NCBI RefSeq assembly: GCF_003584015.1
Contig: NZ_QXFM01000135.1
Span: 1 to 64,000, forward strand
DNA length: 64,000 bases
Reading direction: 5' to 3'
Origin: Aurantiacibacter xanthus
GTDB taxonomy: Bacteria > Pseudomonadota > Alphaproteobacteria > Sphingomonadales > Sphingomonadaceae
The position numbers were made by a program, and so were the translations under genes. Under the pieces are notes generated by a model, which worked only from the letters and a program-made list of their open reading frames with translations, searched no databases and was not told the DNA's origin. Positions 43,328 to 52,394 of the stretch are shown one piece after another (the stretch's first letter is position 1; every line of letters begins with the position of its first letter).

Positions 43328-45094
43328 TCAACCGCGCGCGATATAAGCACGCCAACCACCCAGAGAGGTGATTTCCTCCGCTCCATCGGTGGCGCGCGGC
43401 TCGGCGACGAATCCCTTTACGCTGGTGCCGTCGGCGAGAGTGACGGTGCCGATGGCGAGCGGCGCGGGCACCTCGGCGGTGAAGCTGCCGAAGGCGGCGA
43501 CATCCAGCTCATAGACCTCGACCGCGATGGCCGCGCCATCCTCGCTGTAGACCAGCGCAGGCTTGGGCGGGACGCTGTTGGCCATGGCATAGAGGCGGTA
43601 GCTGGGCGCGGTTTCGGTCGCGCAGACGAACTTTGCCTCGCGCGAGGTCAGCTGCCAGTGCAGCGGCATATCCTTGAGGTGCGCGCCGACGACGGCCAGT
43701 TTCACGGTTTCCATCTTTCCCTCCATGTCGAGCGGCGGCGGAGCAGGCAGCTCCGCTCCGGCGAGATAGGTTTTTCCGGCCTCGACCAGCGCCAGGTCGC
43801 TGCCCGCCGGGCCGATCAGCGTGATGCCGAAGCCGGTCCCGTTGGCGCGCTGGCCCGCCGGCAGCGCGAGCGCGGCCATGTCGAGCAGGTTCACGAAATT
43901 GGTGTAGGCCCCGAGGTTCGAGTTGAGCGCGACCGGCGCGGCGGCCAGTTCGCTCACGCGGTAGGTGGTGCCGGTGGTGGGGAAGGCGAGCATCCCCACC
44001 TCTTCCCACATCTGCTCGGCCTGCCGTTGCAGTGCGGCAAGGCGGTAGATCCCGTTGAACAACGCGACCGCCGAAATGTCCTCCCCCGGCGCGACCACGG
44101 TGCGAACCGTGGGGTCGATGGCCTCGGGGTTGCTTTTGAGCAGCGCCTCGATGGCGGCGGTGCGCTCGGCCACCCACGGGCCGGAATAGAGCAAGGCCGC
44201 CGCTTCGGAGAGAAAAGCGGTGTCGATCTCGACGATCTCGCCCTGCCCCGCCAGCTTTTCCAGCGCCTGATCGTAGAGGTATTCTGAGCGCGCATCGCCG
44301 AAGAACTGGCGCTGATTGCGCATGGGCACGCCAATACGCGTCGAGGGCAGCGGACGGTCGACCAGTGGCTTGGAATAGGCATCGACCGGATCGAACCCGG
44401 CAATCACCTCGTCGACCAGCGCGGCATCGTCGAGCTTGTCGGTGAACACCGAGATGCAGTCGAGCGTGCGGCAGGCCGGGACCAGTCCTTGCGTGCTCCA
44501 GCGCCCCTTGCTCGGCTTGAGCCCGATGAGGTGATTGAACGCCGCAGGCACCCGGCCCGAACCGGCGGTATCGGTGCCGAGCGCAAAGGCCACCAGCCCC
44601 GCCGCCACGGCCACCGCCGAGCCCGAACTCGATCCGCCGCTTACGTAAGCGAGGTTCGAGGTGTTGCGCGGAATGCCATAAGGGCTGCGCGTGCCGACCA
44701 GCCCGGTGGCGAACTGATCGAGGTTGGTCTTGCCGACACAGATCGCCCCCGCCGCCAGCAGCTTGCGCACCACCGTGGCCGAATCGTCGGGATCGTAGGC
44801 GAAGTCCGGACAGGCGGCGGTGGTCATGAAGCCGAGGACGTCGATATTGTCCTTCACCGCGAAGGGCACGCCCGCCAGCGGCAGGCTCTGGCCCGCGGCA
44901 ATCCGCGCATCGACCGCCTGCGCCGCCGCCAGCAGCGCGGAAGGTTCGGCACGGCTGATCCATGCTTGCGGCTGGACCTTGTCGTAGAGCGCAAGCCGTT
45001 CGAGCACGTCGGCGATCACGTCCTGCGCCGAGGTCTCCCCGGCATTGACCTTGGCGGCGATAGCCCCCGCGCTCAGGCGTTCGAGCGCGCTCAT
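43328..45094 (-). CDS. atzF: Allophanate hydrolase
   Basis: A 588-residue amidase-signature enzyme splitting allophanate to ammonia and CO2. The catalytic Lys is in GVPFAVKDNIDV, the cis-Ser and nucleophilic Ser in SGGSSSGSAVAVAAGL and GTDTAGSGRVPA. The C-terminal domain (from about 460, MEGKMETVKLAVVGAHLKDMPL) is the AtzF-specific extension that makes free CO2. The start overlaps the carboxylase stop (ATGA). It is the last step of the ATP-dependent urea/guanidine route. Confidence 0.93.
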   Translation of the reverse strand: MSALERLSAGAIAAKVNAGETSAQDVIADVLERLALYDKVQPQAWISRAEPSALLAAAQAVDARIAAGQSLPLAGVPFAVKDNIDVLGFMTTAACPDFAYDPDDSATVVRKLLAAGAICVGKTNLDQFATGLVGTRSPYGIPRNTSNLAYVSGGSSSGSAVAVAAGLVAFALGTDTAGSGRVPAAFNHLIGLKPSKGRWSTQGLVPACRTLDCISVFTDKLDDAALVDEVIAGFDPVDAYSKPLVDRPLPSTRIGVPMRNQRQFFGDARSEYLYDQALEKLAGQGEIVEIDTAFLSEAAALLYSGPWVAERTAAIEALLKSNPEAIDPTVRTVVAPGEDISAVALFNGIYRLAALQRQAEQMWEEVGMLAFPTTGTTYRVSELAAAPVALNSNLGAYTNFVNLLDMAALALPAGQRANGTGFGITLIGPAGSDLALVEAGKTYLAGAELPAPPPLDMEGKMETVKLAVVGAHLKDMPLHWQLTSREAKFVCATETAPSYRLYAMANSVPPKPALVYSEDGAAIAVEVYELDVAAFGSFTAEVPAPLAIGTVTLADGTSVKGFVAEPRATDGAEEITSLGGWRAYIARG

Positions 45095-48000
45095 GCGCCA
45101 GCCGCCAGCGCCAGCAGCGGCGCGCCGGGGGTGATGTTCTGCGCCTCCTCGATATAGAGCGCGGAGATGGTCCCCGCAGCGGGGCTTTCGAGCGGGCATT
45201 CCATCTTCATCGCCTCGATCACGGCGATGGTCTGGCCCGCCTCGACCGCGTCGCCCTGCTTGACCAGCAGCTTCCACACGTTGCCGCCAAACGGAGCCTC
45301 CACCACCTCGGAGCCCTCGGGCACCTCGACCGCCGGCTCGTCCAGAACCGCGCCCTCCGCATCCTCGACCAGTTCGGACACACGGTCGAACTCTCCGTTA
45401 CGCTCCCACTCGGCGCGTTCGGCGTCGAACGCGGCCTGGCGGTGCTGCTGGAAGGCCTCGATGGACTCCGCGTTATCAGCGAGGAACTGGCGGTAGTCGG
45501 CCAGCCGGAACTCCGACTGCTCGACCTCGATGCTGCGACGACCGGCGGGAAAATCGCGCCGCCATTCCTCCAGCTCCTCGGCGCTGACCTCATAGAAGCG
45601 GATCTGGTCGAAGAAGCGCAGCAGCCACGGTTTGCCATCGACGAAGGCGTCGGTCTGGCGATAGGTGTTCCACACCTGAATGGTGCGCCCGAACAGCTGA
45701 TAACCGCCCGGCCCCTCCATCCCGTAGATGCACATATAGGCCCCGCCGATGCCGACCACGTTGGGCGGGGTCCAGGTGCGCGCGGGGTTGTACTTCGTCG
45801 TCACCAGCCGGTGGCGCGGATCGACCGGCGTGGCGACCGGCGCGCCGAGGTAAACGTCGCCCAGACCCATCACCAGATAGCTGGCGTCGAACACCACGGA
45901 GCGCACCGCGTCCTCGTCTTCCAACCCGTTGATGCGGCGGATGAACTCGATGTTGTCGGGGCACCAGGGCGCGTCCTTGCGCACGGCGGCAATGTACTTC
46001 TCGATGGTTTCGAGCGTCGCCGGATCGCGCCAGCTCAGCGGCAGGTGGACGATGCGCGAGGGGATGGTGAAATCGTCGAGTTCGCCCAGCTCCTCTTCCG
46101 CCGCCATCAGCGCCGCGAGCGCGGCGGCCTGATCGAGTTGCTTGCCATCGAAGTGAAGCTGCAACGAGCGGATACCGGGCACGATGTCGATCACGCCCGC
46201 CAATGCCTTGGCCTCCAGCACCGTCATCAGCGCGTGGACGCGGATGCGCAGCTCCAGATCGAGTACGATCGGGCCATATTCGACGAGGATATTGCGGTCG
46301 CCCTGCTGGCGATAGACGGTGCGCGGACGGTGCCCGCTGGCCTCGGTCTGCGCGAGCACCGGCGAGAGGTCGGCCACGGCCTTGCCGCTCTCCGCCACCT
46401 CGGGCTTGCCGAAAGCGAGCGCCTCGCGGTTGGCCGCCTCTGCCGTGGCGATATCGACCGGCAAGAAGCGCAGCCGGTTGCCCGGCGCGAGCTGGCCGAT
46501 CTTCCACCGGTCTGCCGCGATCACCACGAAGGGGCAGACGAACCCGCCCAGCGACGGCCCGTCCGGCCCGAGAATGATCGGCATATCGCCGGTAAAGTCG
46601 ACCGCACCGATGGCATAGGGGTTGTCGTGGATGTTCGAGGGGTGGAGCCCCGCCTCACCGCCGTCCTTGCGCGCCCATTCGGGCTTGGGGCCGACCAGCC
46701 GCACGCCGGTGCGGTTGGAGTTGTAATGCACCTTCCACTCGGCCTCGACCACGCTGGCGATGTCGGCCTCGGTGAAGAAGTCAGGCGCGCCGTGGGGGCC
46801 GTACAGCACGCGGATTTCCCAGCGCTGGCCATAGTCCTCCTGCGCGCCCACACCCTCGGCCAGCGCCGGATCGACCGGAGCGCCGCCAAGGTGCAGCGTA
46901 TCGCCGGCCAGCAGACGCCGCGCGGCATGGCCGCCGAACTGGCCCAGCTCGAAGGTCGCATGGCTATCGAGATAGGGCGCGATATCGAGCCCGCCCGCAA
47001 ACAGGATATAGCCGCGCATCCCGCCGCCGCTCACCCGGCCCAGCGCCAGCGTCTGCCCCTCGGCAACCGAGAAGGGCACGCCGCGCGCCACCGGCTCGCC
47101 ATCGAGCTTTGCACCGAAATCGGCCCCGGTCAGGCATAGCGTGGCGGGCGCGTTGAACTGGAGCGTCGGGCCGGTGAAGGTGACTTCGAGCCCCGCCGTC
47201 CCTTCCGGATTGCCGAGCGCCAGATTGCCCATGCGGAACGAGTTATCGTCCATCGGACCTGACGGCGGCACCCCGATCGACCACAATCCCTCGCGGCCCG
47301 GCCAGTCCTGCACGGTGGTCGCGGTGCCACCGGAAATCACGCGGACCGAGCGCGGGTGATAGCCCACGGTGTCGAGCATTCGGGTGTAGACCTGTCCGCT
47401 TGCGAACCGCTCGTCGCGCACGACATCGCGCAGCCAGCGCAGGTTGGTCTCGATCCCGTCAATCCGGCTTTCGCCCAGCGCGCTCTGCATGGCGGCAATG
47501 GCGGCTTCGCGGCTCTCGGCATGGGTGATCAGCTTGGCGATCATCGGATCGTACCAGGCGCTGACCGTGCTGCCCGCCTCGCACCAGGTATCGGCGCGGA
47601 TATTGGCCGGGAATTGCAGCGCGGTGAGCGTGCCTGTGGTGGGGCGATAGTCGAGCGCCGGATCTTCGGCATAGACGCGCACCTGCACCGCGTGGCCCCT
47701 GGGCTCGGGCGCGGGGGCGTCGAGGTAGGCATAGTCGCCCGTGCCGCCGCGCAGCATCCATTCGACCAGATCGATCCCCATCACCTCTTCGGTGACGCCG
47801 TGTTCGACCTGCAGCCGGGTGTTCATTTCGAGGAAGTAGAACTCCTCACGCTCGGCATCGTAGAGGAACTCCACCGTCCCCGCCGAGCGATAGCTGGCCG
47901 CCTCGGCCAGCCGCACTGCCGCCGCCAGCAGGTTCTCGCGCACCGCCTGCGGCAGAAGCGGCGCGGGCGCTTCCTCGACCACCTTCTGGTTGCGCCGTTG

Positions 48001-48693
48001 CAGCGAGCAGTCGCGCTCGCCCAGCGCCATGACGCGGCCTTCGCCGTCGCCAAAGATCTGCACCTCGATATGGCGCGCCTTCGCGATGTAGCGTTCGAGG
48101 AACACACCCGTATCGCCGAAGCTCGCCCCGCCCTGCCGTGCGACCCCAGCAAAGCCGTCACGCACCTCGGCCTCGCTCTGGCAGATGCGCATGCCGATGC
48201 CGCCGCCGCCAGCGGTCGCCTTGAGGATGACCGGATAGCCGATGGCGTTCGCCGCCGCCGCCGCCTCGTCCTCGTCGGTGAGGAGGTTGGTGCCGGGCGC
48301 GAGCGGGATCGCGTGCTCCTCGGCCAAGGCGCGCGCGCTGTGCTTGAGGCCGAACACGCGGATATGCTCGGGGCGCGGGCCGACGAAGGCGATGCCCGCC
48401 GCCTCGCAGGCCTCGGCGAATTCGGCGTTCTCGGCGAGGAAGCCATAGCCCGGATGGATCATCGTCGCGCCGGTTTCCTTCGCGGCGGCGAGGATCGCGG
48501 GCACGTTGAGATAGCTTTCCGCCGCCGCTGCCGGGCCGATGCACACGGCGGCATCGGCCTGCGCCACGTGAAGCGATTCCGCGTCAGCTTCCGAATAGAC
48601 CGCGACCGAGCGCAGCCCCATCTGGCGGACGGTGCGGATGATGCGGGTGGCGATCGCTCCACGGTTGGCGATCAGAACCGTGCCCTTGCTCAT
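45091..48693 (-). CDS. uca: Biotin-dependent urea (or guanidine) carboxylase
   Basis: A 1200-residue multidomain enzyme. Biotin carboxylase domain about 1-450 (ATP loop KATAGGGGIGMRI, metal site FLEMNTRLQVEHGVTE), then the KipA/AHS2-like domain (from DWPGREGLWSIGVPPSGPMDD), the KipI/AHS1-like domain, and a C-terminal biotinyl domain with VIEAMKMEC. It makes carboxyurea (allophanate) or carboxyguanidine. The two DUF1989 partner genes upstream point to guanidine as a real possibility, because that pair acts as carboxyguanidine deiminase in studied bacteria. The deciding substrate-site residue could not be located by eye. Confidence 0.92.
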   Translation of the reverse strand: MSKGTVLIANRGAIATRIIRTVRQMGLRSVAVYSEADAESLHVAQADAAVCIGPAAAAESYLNVPAILAAAKETGATMIHPGYGFLAENAEFAEACEAAGIAFVGPRPEHIRVFGLKHSARALAEEHAIPLAPGTNLLTDEDEAAAAANAIGYPVILKATAGGGGIGMRICQSEAEVRDGFAGVARQGGASFGDTGVFLERYIAKARHIEVQIFGDGEGRVMALGERDCSLQRRNQKVVEEAPAPLLPQAVRENLLAAAVRLAEAASYRSAGTVEFLYDAEREEFYFLEMNTRLQVEHGVTEEVMGIDLVEWMLRGGTGDYAYLDAPAPEPRGHAVQVRVYAEDPALDYRPTTGTLTALQFPANIRADTWCEAGSTVSAWYDPMIAKLITHAESREAAIAAMQSALGESRIDGIETNLRWLRDVVRDERFASGQVYTRMLDTVGYHPRSVRVISGGTATTVQDWPGREGLWSIGVPPSGPMDDNSFRMGNLALGNPEGTAGLEVTFTGPTLQFNAPATLCLTGADFGAKLDGEPVARGVPFSVAEGQTLALGRVSGGGMRGYILFAGGLDIAPYLDSHATFELGQFGGHAARRLLAGDTLHLGGAPVDPALAEGVGAQEDYGQRWEIRVLYGPHGAPDFFTEADIASVVEAEWKVHYNSNRTGVRLVGPKPEWARKDGGEAGLHPSNIHDNPYAIGAVDFTGDMPIILGPDGPSLGGFVCPFVVIAADRWKIGQLAPGNRLRFLPVDIATAEAANREALAFGKPEVAESGKAVADLSPVLAQTEASGHRPRTVYRQQGDRNILVEYGPIVLDLELRIRVHALMTVLEAKALAGVIDIVPGIRSLQLHFDGKQLDQAAALAALMAAEEELGELDDFTIPSRIVHLPLSWRDPATLETIEKYIAAVRKDAPWCPDNIEFIRRINGLEDEDAVRSVVFDASYLVMGLGDVYLGAPVATPVDPRHRLVTTKYNPARTWTPPNVVGIGGAYMCIYGMEGPGGYQLFGRTIQVWNTYRQTDAFVDGKPWLLRFFDQIRFYEVSAEELEEWRRDFPAGRRSIEVEQSEFRLADYRQFLADNAESIEAFQQHRQAAFDAERAEWERNGEFDRVSELVEDAEGAVLDEPAVEVPEGSEVVEAPFGGNVWKLLVKQGDAVEAGQTIAVIEAMKMECPLESPAAGTISALYIEEAQNITPGAPLLALAAGA

Positions 48694-49325
48694 GCTGCGA
48701 CGATCATCCGCACCGGGGTGGGGTTGAAGGCGTTGCACGGGTTGTTGATCTGCGGGCAATTCGAAACGACCACGATAATATCCATCTCGGCGCGCAGATC
48801 GACCGTGAGGCCGGGCGCGGAAATTCCGTCGACAATGCCCAGCGAGCCATCGGCTTCGACCGGCACGTTCATGAAGAAGTTGATGTTGGGCACCATGTCG
48901 CGCTTGCCCCGCCCCTCGGTGAGGTTGGCTTCGAGGAAGTTGTCGACACAGGCATGCTGCGCCTTGGTGTGGTGGCCATAGCGCAGCGTGTTCGATTCGC
49001 ACGAACAGGCGCCGCCGATGGTATCGTGATAGTCGACCGAGGTGCCGGTGATCGTCGCCATGGGCCGCCCCTCGTTCGAGCGCAGCACGCTGCCCTGCCG
49101 CAGAAACAGGTTGCCCTGCGCCGAGACGGTGTCCTGCGCGCTGTAGCGCTCGACATCGTCGGCGGCGGAATAGAGCAGGAAGTCGACCGCCTGATTGCCC
49201 TCGACATCGACGATGCGCAGGGTCTGGCCCTTGGCCACGTGGTGCAGCCATGGCGCGCGAGCGGGCACCAGTTCGTCGTGGATTATGGTGCCGGAAAGGC
49301 CTTCAGTTCCCGGGTCAGCAGTCAT
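48690..49325 (-). CDS. DUF1989 protein UAAP2 (carboxyguanidine deiminase subunit candidate)
   Basis: A 211-residue DUF1989 protein, the urea amidolyase-associated protein 2 type. Cysteines in GGACSCESNTLRYGHH, QHACVDNFL, SNCPQINNPCN and the motif MVPNINFFMNVPVEADG are characteristic. In guanidine-degrading bacteria the UAAP1/UAAP2 pair (also named CgdA/CgdB) removes ammonia from carboxyguanidine. It overlaps the carboxylase start (ATGA) and lies 20 bases after UAAP1. Confidence 0.87.
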   Translation of the reverse strand: MTADPGTEGLSGTIIHDELVPARAPWLHHVAKGQTLRIVDVEGNQAVDFLLYSAADDVERYSAQDTVSAQGNLFLRQGSVLRSNEGRPMATITGTSVDYHDTIGGACSCESNTLRYGHHTKAQHACVDNFLEANLTEGRGKRDMVPNINFFMNVPVEADGSLGIVDGISAPGLTVDLRAEMDIIVVVSNCPQINNPCNAFNPTPVRMIVAA

Positions 49326-49345
49326 CGTTGGGCAAACCTTTCCGT

Positions 49346-50182
49346 TTAGCGGCGGTAGTAATCTTCGACGTTCTCGAAGGCGCGCAGGCCCTCGGGCGTG
49401 GCGAGGCGGATGGGATCGCCCGCCGGCGTAGTCGCCCCGCGCCAGGCGGTGAGCCGCAGCGGCGTGACGCTCCAGCTGTCGCGCGGGTCGAGCACATGCG
49501 GGCAATTGGCGATCACCACGATCACGTCCATTTCGGCGCGCAGCACCACCTGCCGACCACCCGCGAACGGGCCGACCTGCGGGGTGATCGTGCCATCGGG
49601 CTCGATTTTCGTACCCTTGAACAGGTTGACGCACGGGTGGACATCGCGGCGCAGCAGGCCGTGCTTGGACGAGCCTAACAGCAGCCGGTCGCGCCCGTTG
49701 GGATAGGCCCCGCTGTTGCGGCCCTCACCATACTTCGCCGCGTTGGTGGCGGCGTTCGAGGTGCCGCAGAAGGCGTCGTGGGTGCCCGCGCTGTCGTCGG
49801 TGATGCTCATCAGCACCCGGCCCATGTCGCTGAGCAGCAGCTTGCCCTCACCGAGATAGGCGTTCCACTGCACCTTCACCGTGTCGGCCACGTTGAGCCG
49901 CTCGGTCGGCATTTCGGCGTTGTAGATCAGCAGCGAGGCGCAGGCATCGCCCGCAAGGTCGATCAGCCGCAGCCGCGAACCGCGCGGCAGCTTGCGCGAG
50001 GAATAGCCCCCGGCGGCCACGGTCTCTTCCCACAGCAGATCGTCCGCCGACACGCCTTCAGGCAGGTCGTCCGCCTCGGGCGGCAACATCGGCATGGCCT
50101 CGACCTTCGTCCCCGCCATGGCGCGAGCATGGTCGCGCGCGGCCAGCGGGTTGGCGAGCGGGCTGGTTGCCGTGTCGCTCAT
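49346..50182 (-). CDS. DUF1989 protein UAAP1 (carboxyguanidine deiminase subunit candidate)
   Basis: A 278-residue DUF1989 protein of the UAAP1 type, paralogous to the next gene. Key segments: FCGTSNAATNAAKYGEGR, LLRRDVHPCVNLFKGTKIEPDG and VVIANCPHVLDPRDSW, whose Cys/His residues suggest a metal or catalytic site. The ATGA overlap with the RHH regulator gene upstream shows co-translation. Probable heteromeric partner of UAAP2. Confidence 0.87.
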   Translation of the reverse strand: MSDTATSPLANPLAARDHARAMAGTKVEAMPMLPPEADDLPEGVSADDLLWEETVAAGGYSSRKLPRGSRLRLIDLAGDACASLLIYNAEMPTERLNVADTVKVQWNAYLGEGKLLLSDMGRVLMSITDDSAGTHDAFCGTSNAATNAAKYGEGRNSGAYPNGRDRLLLGSSKHGLLRRDVHPCVNLFKGTKIEPDGTITPQVGPFAGGRQVVLRAEMDVIVVIANCPHVLDPRDSWSVTPLRLTAWRGATTPAGDPIRLATPEGLRAFENVEDYYRR

Positions 50183-50709
50183 GCCGCAGCCCTCCCGCGC
50201 TTGCCCTTCTTGACGGGCACGACCTCGGCATCATCCTTGGCCGCCGCTTCGGCGCTCTCATCCTCGCTGTGATCGTGCAGCGGCGGGAGCAGCGCGGTGG
50301 TCGAGACGAGCTGCAGCTGGTGCACGCCGCGAATGCTGCGCAAGGCATCGCACAACTCTTTCAGGCGCACCGCCGGGCCCTGCACCAGCAGCACCTCGAG
50401 CGACTGGTCCTCTTCGAGGAACACGTGCTGCGAGGAGATGACCTCCTTCAGATAGTCGGTCTGCGTCTTCGCCAATTGCTGGCGAATCGAGCCACGATCG
50501 CCGCGGTAAACCAATGTAATAGTTCCCGCTATCGTCTCTTCAGGACGAACGTTCGCCTCGTGCGCCACGAGCGCGTGGCGGATCAGTTCGGCAATCAGTT
50601 GCGAGCGCGAAGGCAGTCCGCGCTCTTCCACCATCGCATCAAGCTGGCGGAACAGTTCGGCGGGCAGGCTCATGCTCAGACGGGCAAGGCTGGTAGGTTC
50701 GGTGGACAT
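50179..50709 (-). CDS. NikR-like ribbon-helix-helix regulator without nickel ligands
   Basis: A 176-residue RHH protein. N-terminal RHH domain RLSMSLPAELFRQLDAMVEERGLPSRSQLIAELIRHAL (strand plus two helices), then an ACT-like NikR C-domain (about 60-135). Of the NikR nickel ligands, only one His (SSQHVF) is kept; the second His is Phe, the Cys is Ser, and the His-rich loop is absent. A charged Lys/Arg tail follows. It therefore probably senses an organic ligand. Its gene has its own operator at 50727 and overlaps UAAP1. Confidence 0.85.
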   Translation of the reverse strand: MSTEPTSLARLSMSLPAELFRQLDAMVEERGLPSRSQLIAELIRHALVAHEANVRPEETIAGTITLVYRGDRGSIRQQLAKTQTDYLKEVISSQHVFLEEDQSLEVLLVQGPAVRLKELCDALRSIRGVHQLQLVSTTALLPPLHDHSEDESAEAAAKDDAEVVPVKKGKRGRAAA

Positions 50710-50721
50710 GGCTTTGTCCTC

Positions 50722-51540
50722 TCAGTTATTATCGAATCTGTCAATCGTAATACCGGCGTCATCCGGCACAATCGACAGGGGTTGTGTGGCATCGTCTTGC
50801 GACAGGCTCTCCTGCTTGTTGCGTTCGAGCGGGATGTCGTAGACGACCTTGGCGCCGTAGCGGTGCGGGGCGTGCGGGTCATGCCGCCATTTATCGAGCG
50901 TGAGCACCCGTGTGCCCAGCTTGAAGGCCTCGCCGATATCGTGCGTGACCATGATCACGGTCAGCTTGTAGTCGGTCCAGAGCCGGGTGATGAGCTGGTG
51001 CATATCGTTGCGGATGCCCGGATCGAGCGCGCCGAACGGCTCGTCGAGCAACAGGATGCGCGGACGCTTGATCAGTGCCTGTGCGATGGCGAGTCGCTGC
51101 TGCATCCCGCCCGACATCTGCGCCGGGTAGGAATGCATGGCCTCCTTGAGCCCGACCTCTTCGAGCATGGCCGCAGCCTCTTCGCGCGCCTGCCGCCGGG
51201 CTGCTCCGGTGAGCTTGGCTAGCAGCGGCGACTGCGCGCATTCGAGCCCGAACATCACATTGCCCAGCGCGGTGAGGTGCGGGAACACCGAATAGTGCTG
51301 GAACACCACCCCGCGATCCGGCCCGCATTCGGGAGCCAACGGAATGTCGTCGAGCAGGATCGTGCCGCGCGTCGGCGCTTCCTGCCCGAGCGCCAGCCGC
51401 AGGAGGCTGCTCTTGCCCGCACCCGAAGGCCCGATCACCGATACGAAGGCCCCCTCCTCGATGGTGAGGTTGATGCGTTCGAGCACGATCTTGTCGCCAT
51501 ACTCGACCCACACGTCCTTGAACGACAGCAGCGCGGTCAT
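50722..51540 (-). CDS. ABC importer ATPase of the urea/guanidine operon (SsuB-like)
   Basis: A 272-residue ATPase. Walker A GPSGAGKSS (about 38-46), signature MSGGMQQRLAIAQAL, Walker B ILLLDEPFGALD, switch His in VTHDIGEA. An extra C-terminal tail of about 45 residues follows the core. Overlaps the permease stop. The gene end contains the operator for the RHH regulator gene. Confidence 0.9.
   Translation of the reverse strand: MTALLSFKDVWVEYGDKIVLERINLTIEEGAFVSVIGPSGAGKSSLLRLALGQEAPTRGTILLDDIPLAPECGPDRGVVFQHYSVFPHLTALGNVMFGLECAQSPLLAKLTGAARRQAREEAAAMLEEVGLKEAMHSYPAQMSGGMQQRLAIAQALIKRPRILLLDEPFGALDPGIRNDMHQLITRLWTDYKLTVIMVTHDIGEAFKLGTRVLTLDKWRHDPHAPHRYGAKVVYDIPLERNKQESLSQDDATQPLSIVPDDAGITIDRFDNN
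50727..50752. promoter_or_regulatory. RHH-type operator, copy 3 (RHH gene)
   Basis: TATTAT-N14-GTAATA, located in the last codons of the ATPase gene, 18 bases before the RHH regulator start. Indicates an internal, autoregulated promoter. Confidence 0.65.
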
Positions 51541-52352
51541 CGGCGGCCTCCATGCGCCCAGGGGAAGGCCTTGCGGTTGGTCCAGACGAGGATCATGTCG
51601 AGCACTGCGGCCAGCAGCGCGATCCAGGCGACATAGGGCAGGATCACGTCCATCGCGAGATAGCGGCGGACGAGGAAGATGCGGTAGCCGAGCCCGATAT
51701 CGGCGGCGATGGCCTCGGCCGAGATCAGGAACACCCAGGCCGGGCCGAGCGACAGCCGCACCGCCTCGATCAGGCGCGGCAAGACCTGCGGCAGCGCCAC
51801 ACGGATCATCAGCTGCCAGGTGCTCGCCCCGAGCGTCTGCGCCTTGAGGATCTGTTCGCGCGGCAGGGCGGCGACATGGCCGGCGATGTCGCGGATCATG
51901 AACGGCGCGATGCCGATCACGATCAGCGCCACCTTGGCCGTTTCGCCGAGGCCAAAGGCGATGAACAGGATCGGCAGCAGCGCAATCGGCGGGATCACCG
52001 CAATGCCTGTCACCAGCGTGCCGAAGGTCGCCCGGACCGGCGGCAGCAGGCCGAGCAACAGCCCCACCAACAGGGCGCTCAGCGTCGAGATGCCCAGCCC
52101 CAGGAACAGCCGCTGCAGGCTCGCCAGCGTATCGGCCCAGAACAGCAGCCGCCCGGAGAGCTGGTCGGGCACGAACAGCAGGCCCCACATCGCCTCGACC
52201 ATCGCGCCGGGCAGCGGCAGGATCTTGTCGCTGGGGTTGGCTGCGTGCCGCTCGGCGGCGATCACGAGGTAGAGCACCACCAGCAGCACGATCGGGATGG
52301 CGCCCATCATCGCCGAACGGCTGCGGCTGACATGGCGGTTTACCCAGCGCAT
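51537..52352 (-). CDS. ABC importer permease of the urea/guanidine operon (SsuC-like)
   Basis: A 271-residue BPD-type permease with about six membrane segments and the EAA-type loop ILKAQTLGASTWQLMIRVALPQVLPRLIEAV. It pairs with the ATPase (4-base overlap) and the binding lipoprotein. Confidence 0.9.
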   Translation of the reverse strand: MRWVNRHVSRSRSAMMGAIPIVLLVVLYLVIAAERHAANPSDKILPLPGAMVEAMWGLLFVPDQLSGRLLFWADTLASLQRLFLGLGISTLSALLVGLLLGLLPPVRATFGTLVTGIAVIPPIALLPILFIAFGLGETAKVALIVIGIAPFMIRDIAGHVAALPREQILKAQTLGASTWQLMIRVALPQVLPRLIEAVRLSLGPAWVFLISAEAIAADIGLGYRIFLVRRYLAMDVILPYVAWIALLAAVLDMILVWTNRKAFPWAHGGRR

Positions 52353-52394
52353 GGAATCTCCTGCTTGCTTGAGCCGAACCGGAACAGCGCGGGC

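Noticed and set aside
45442-48981. Long frames opposite the urea/guanidine carboxylase
   Set aside because: The carboxylase domains are complete on the other strand.
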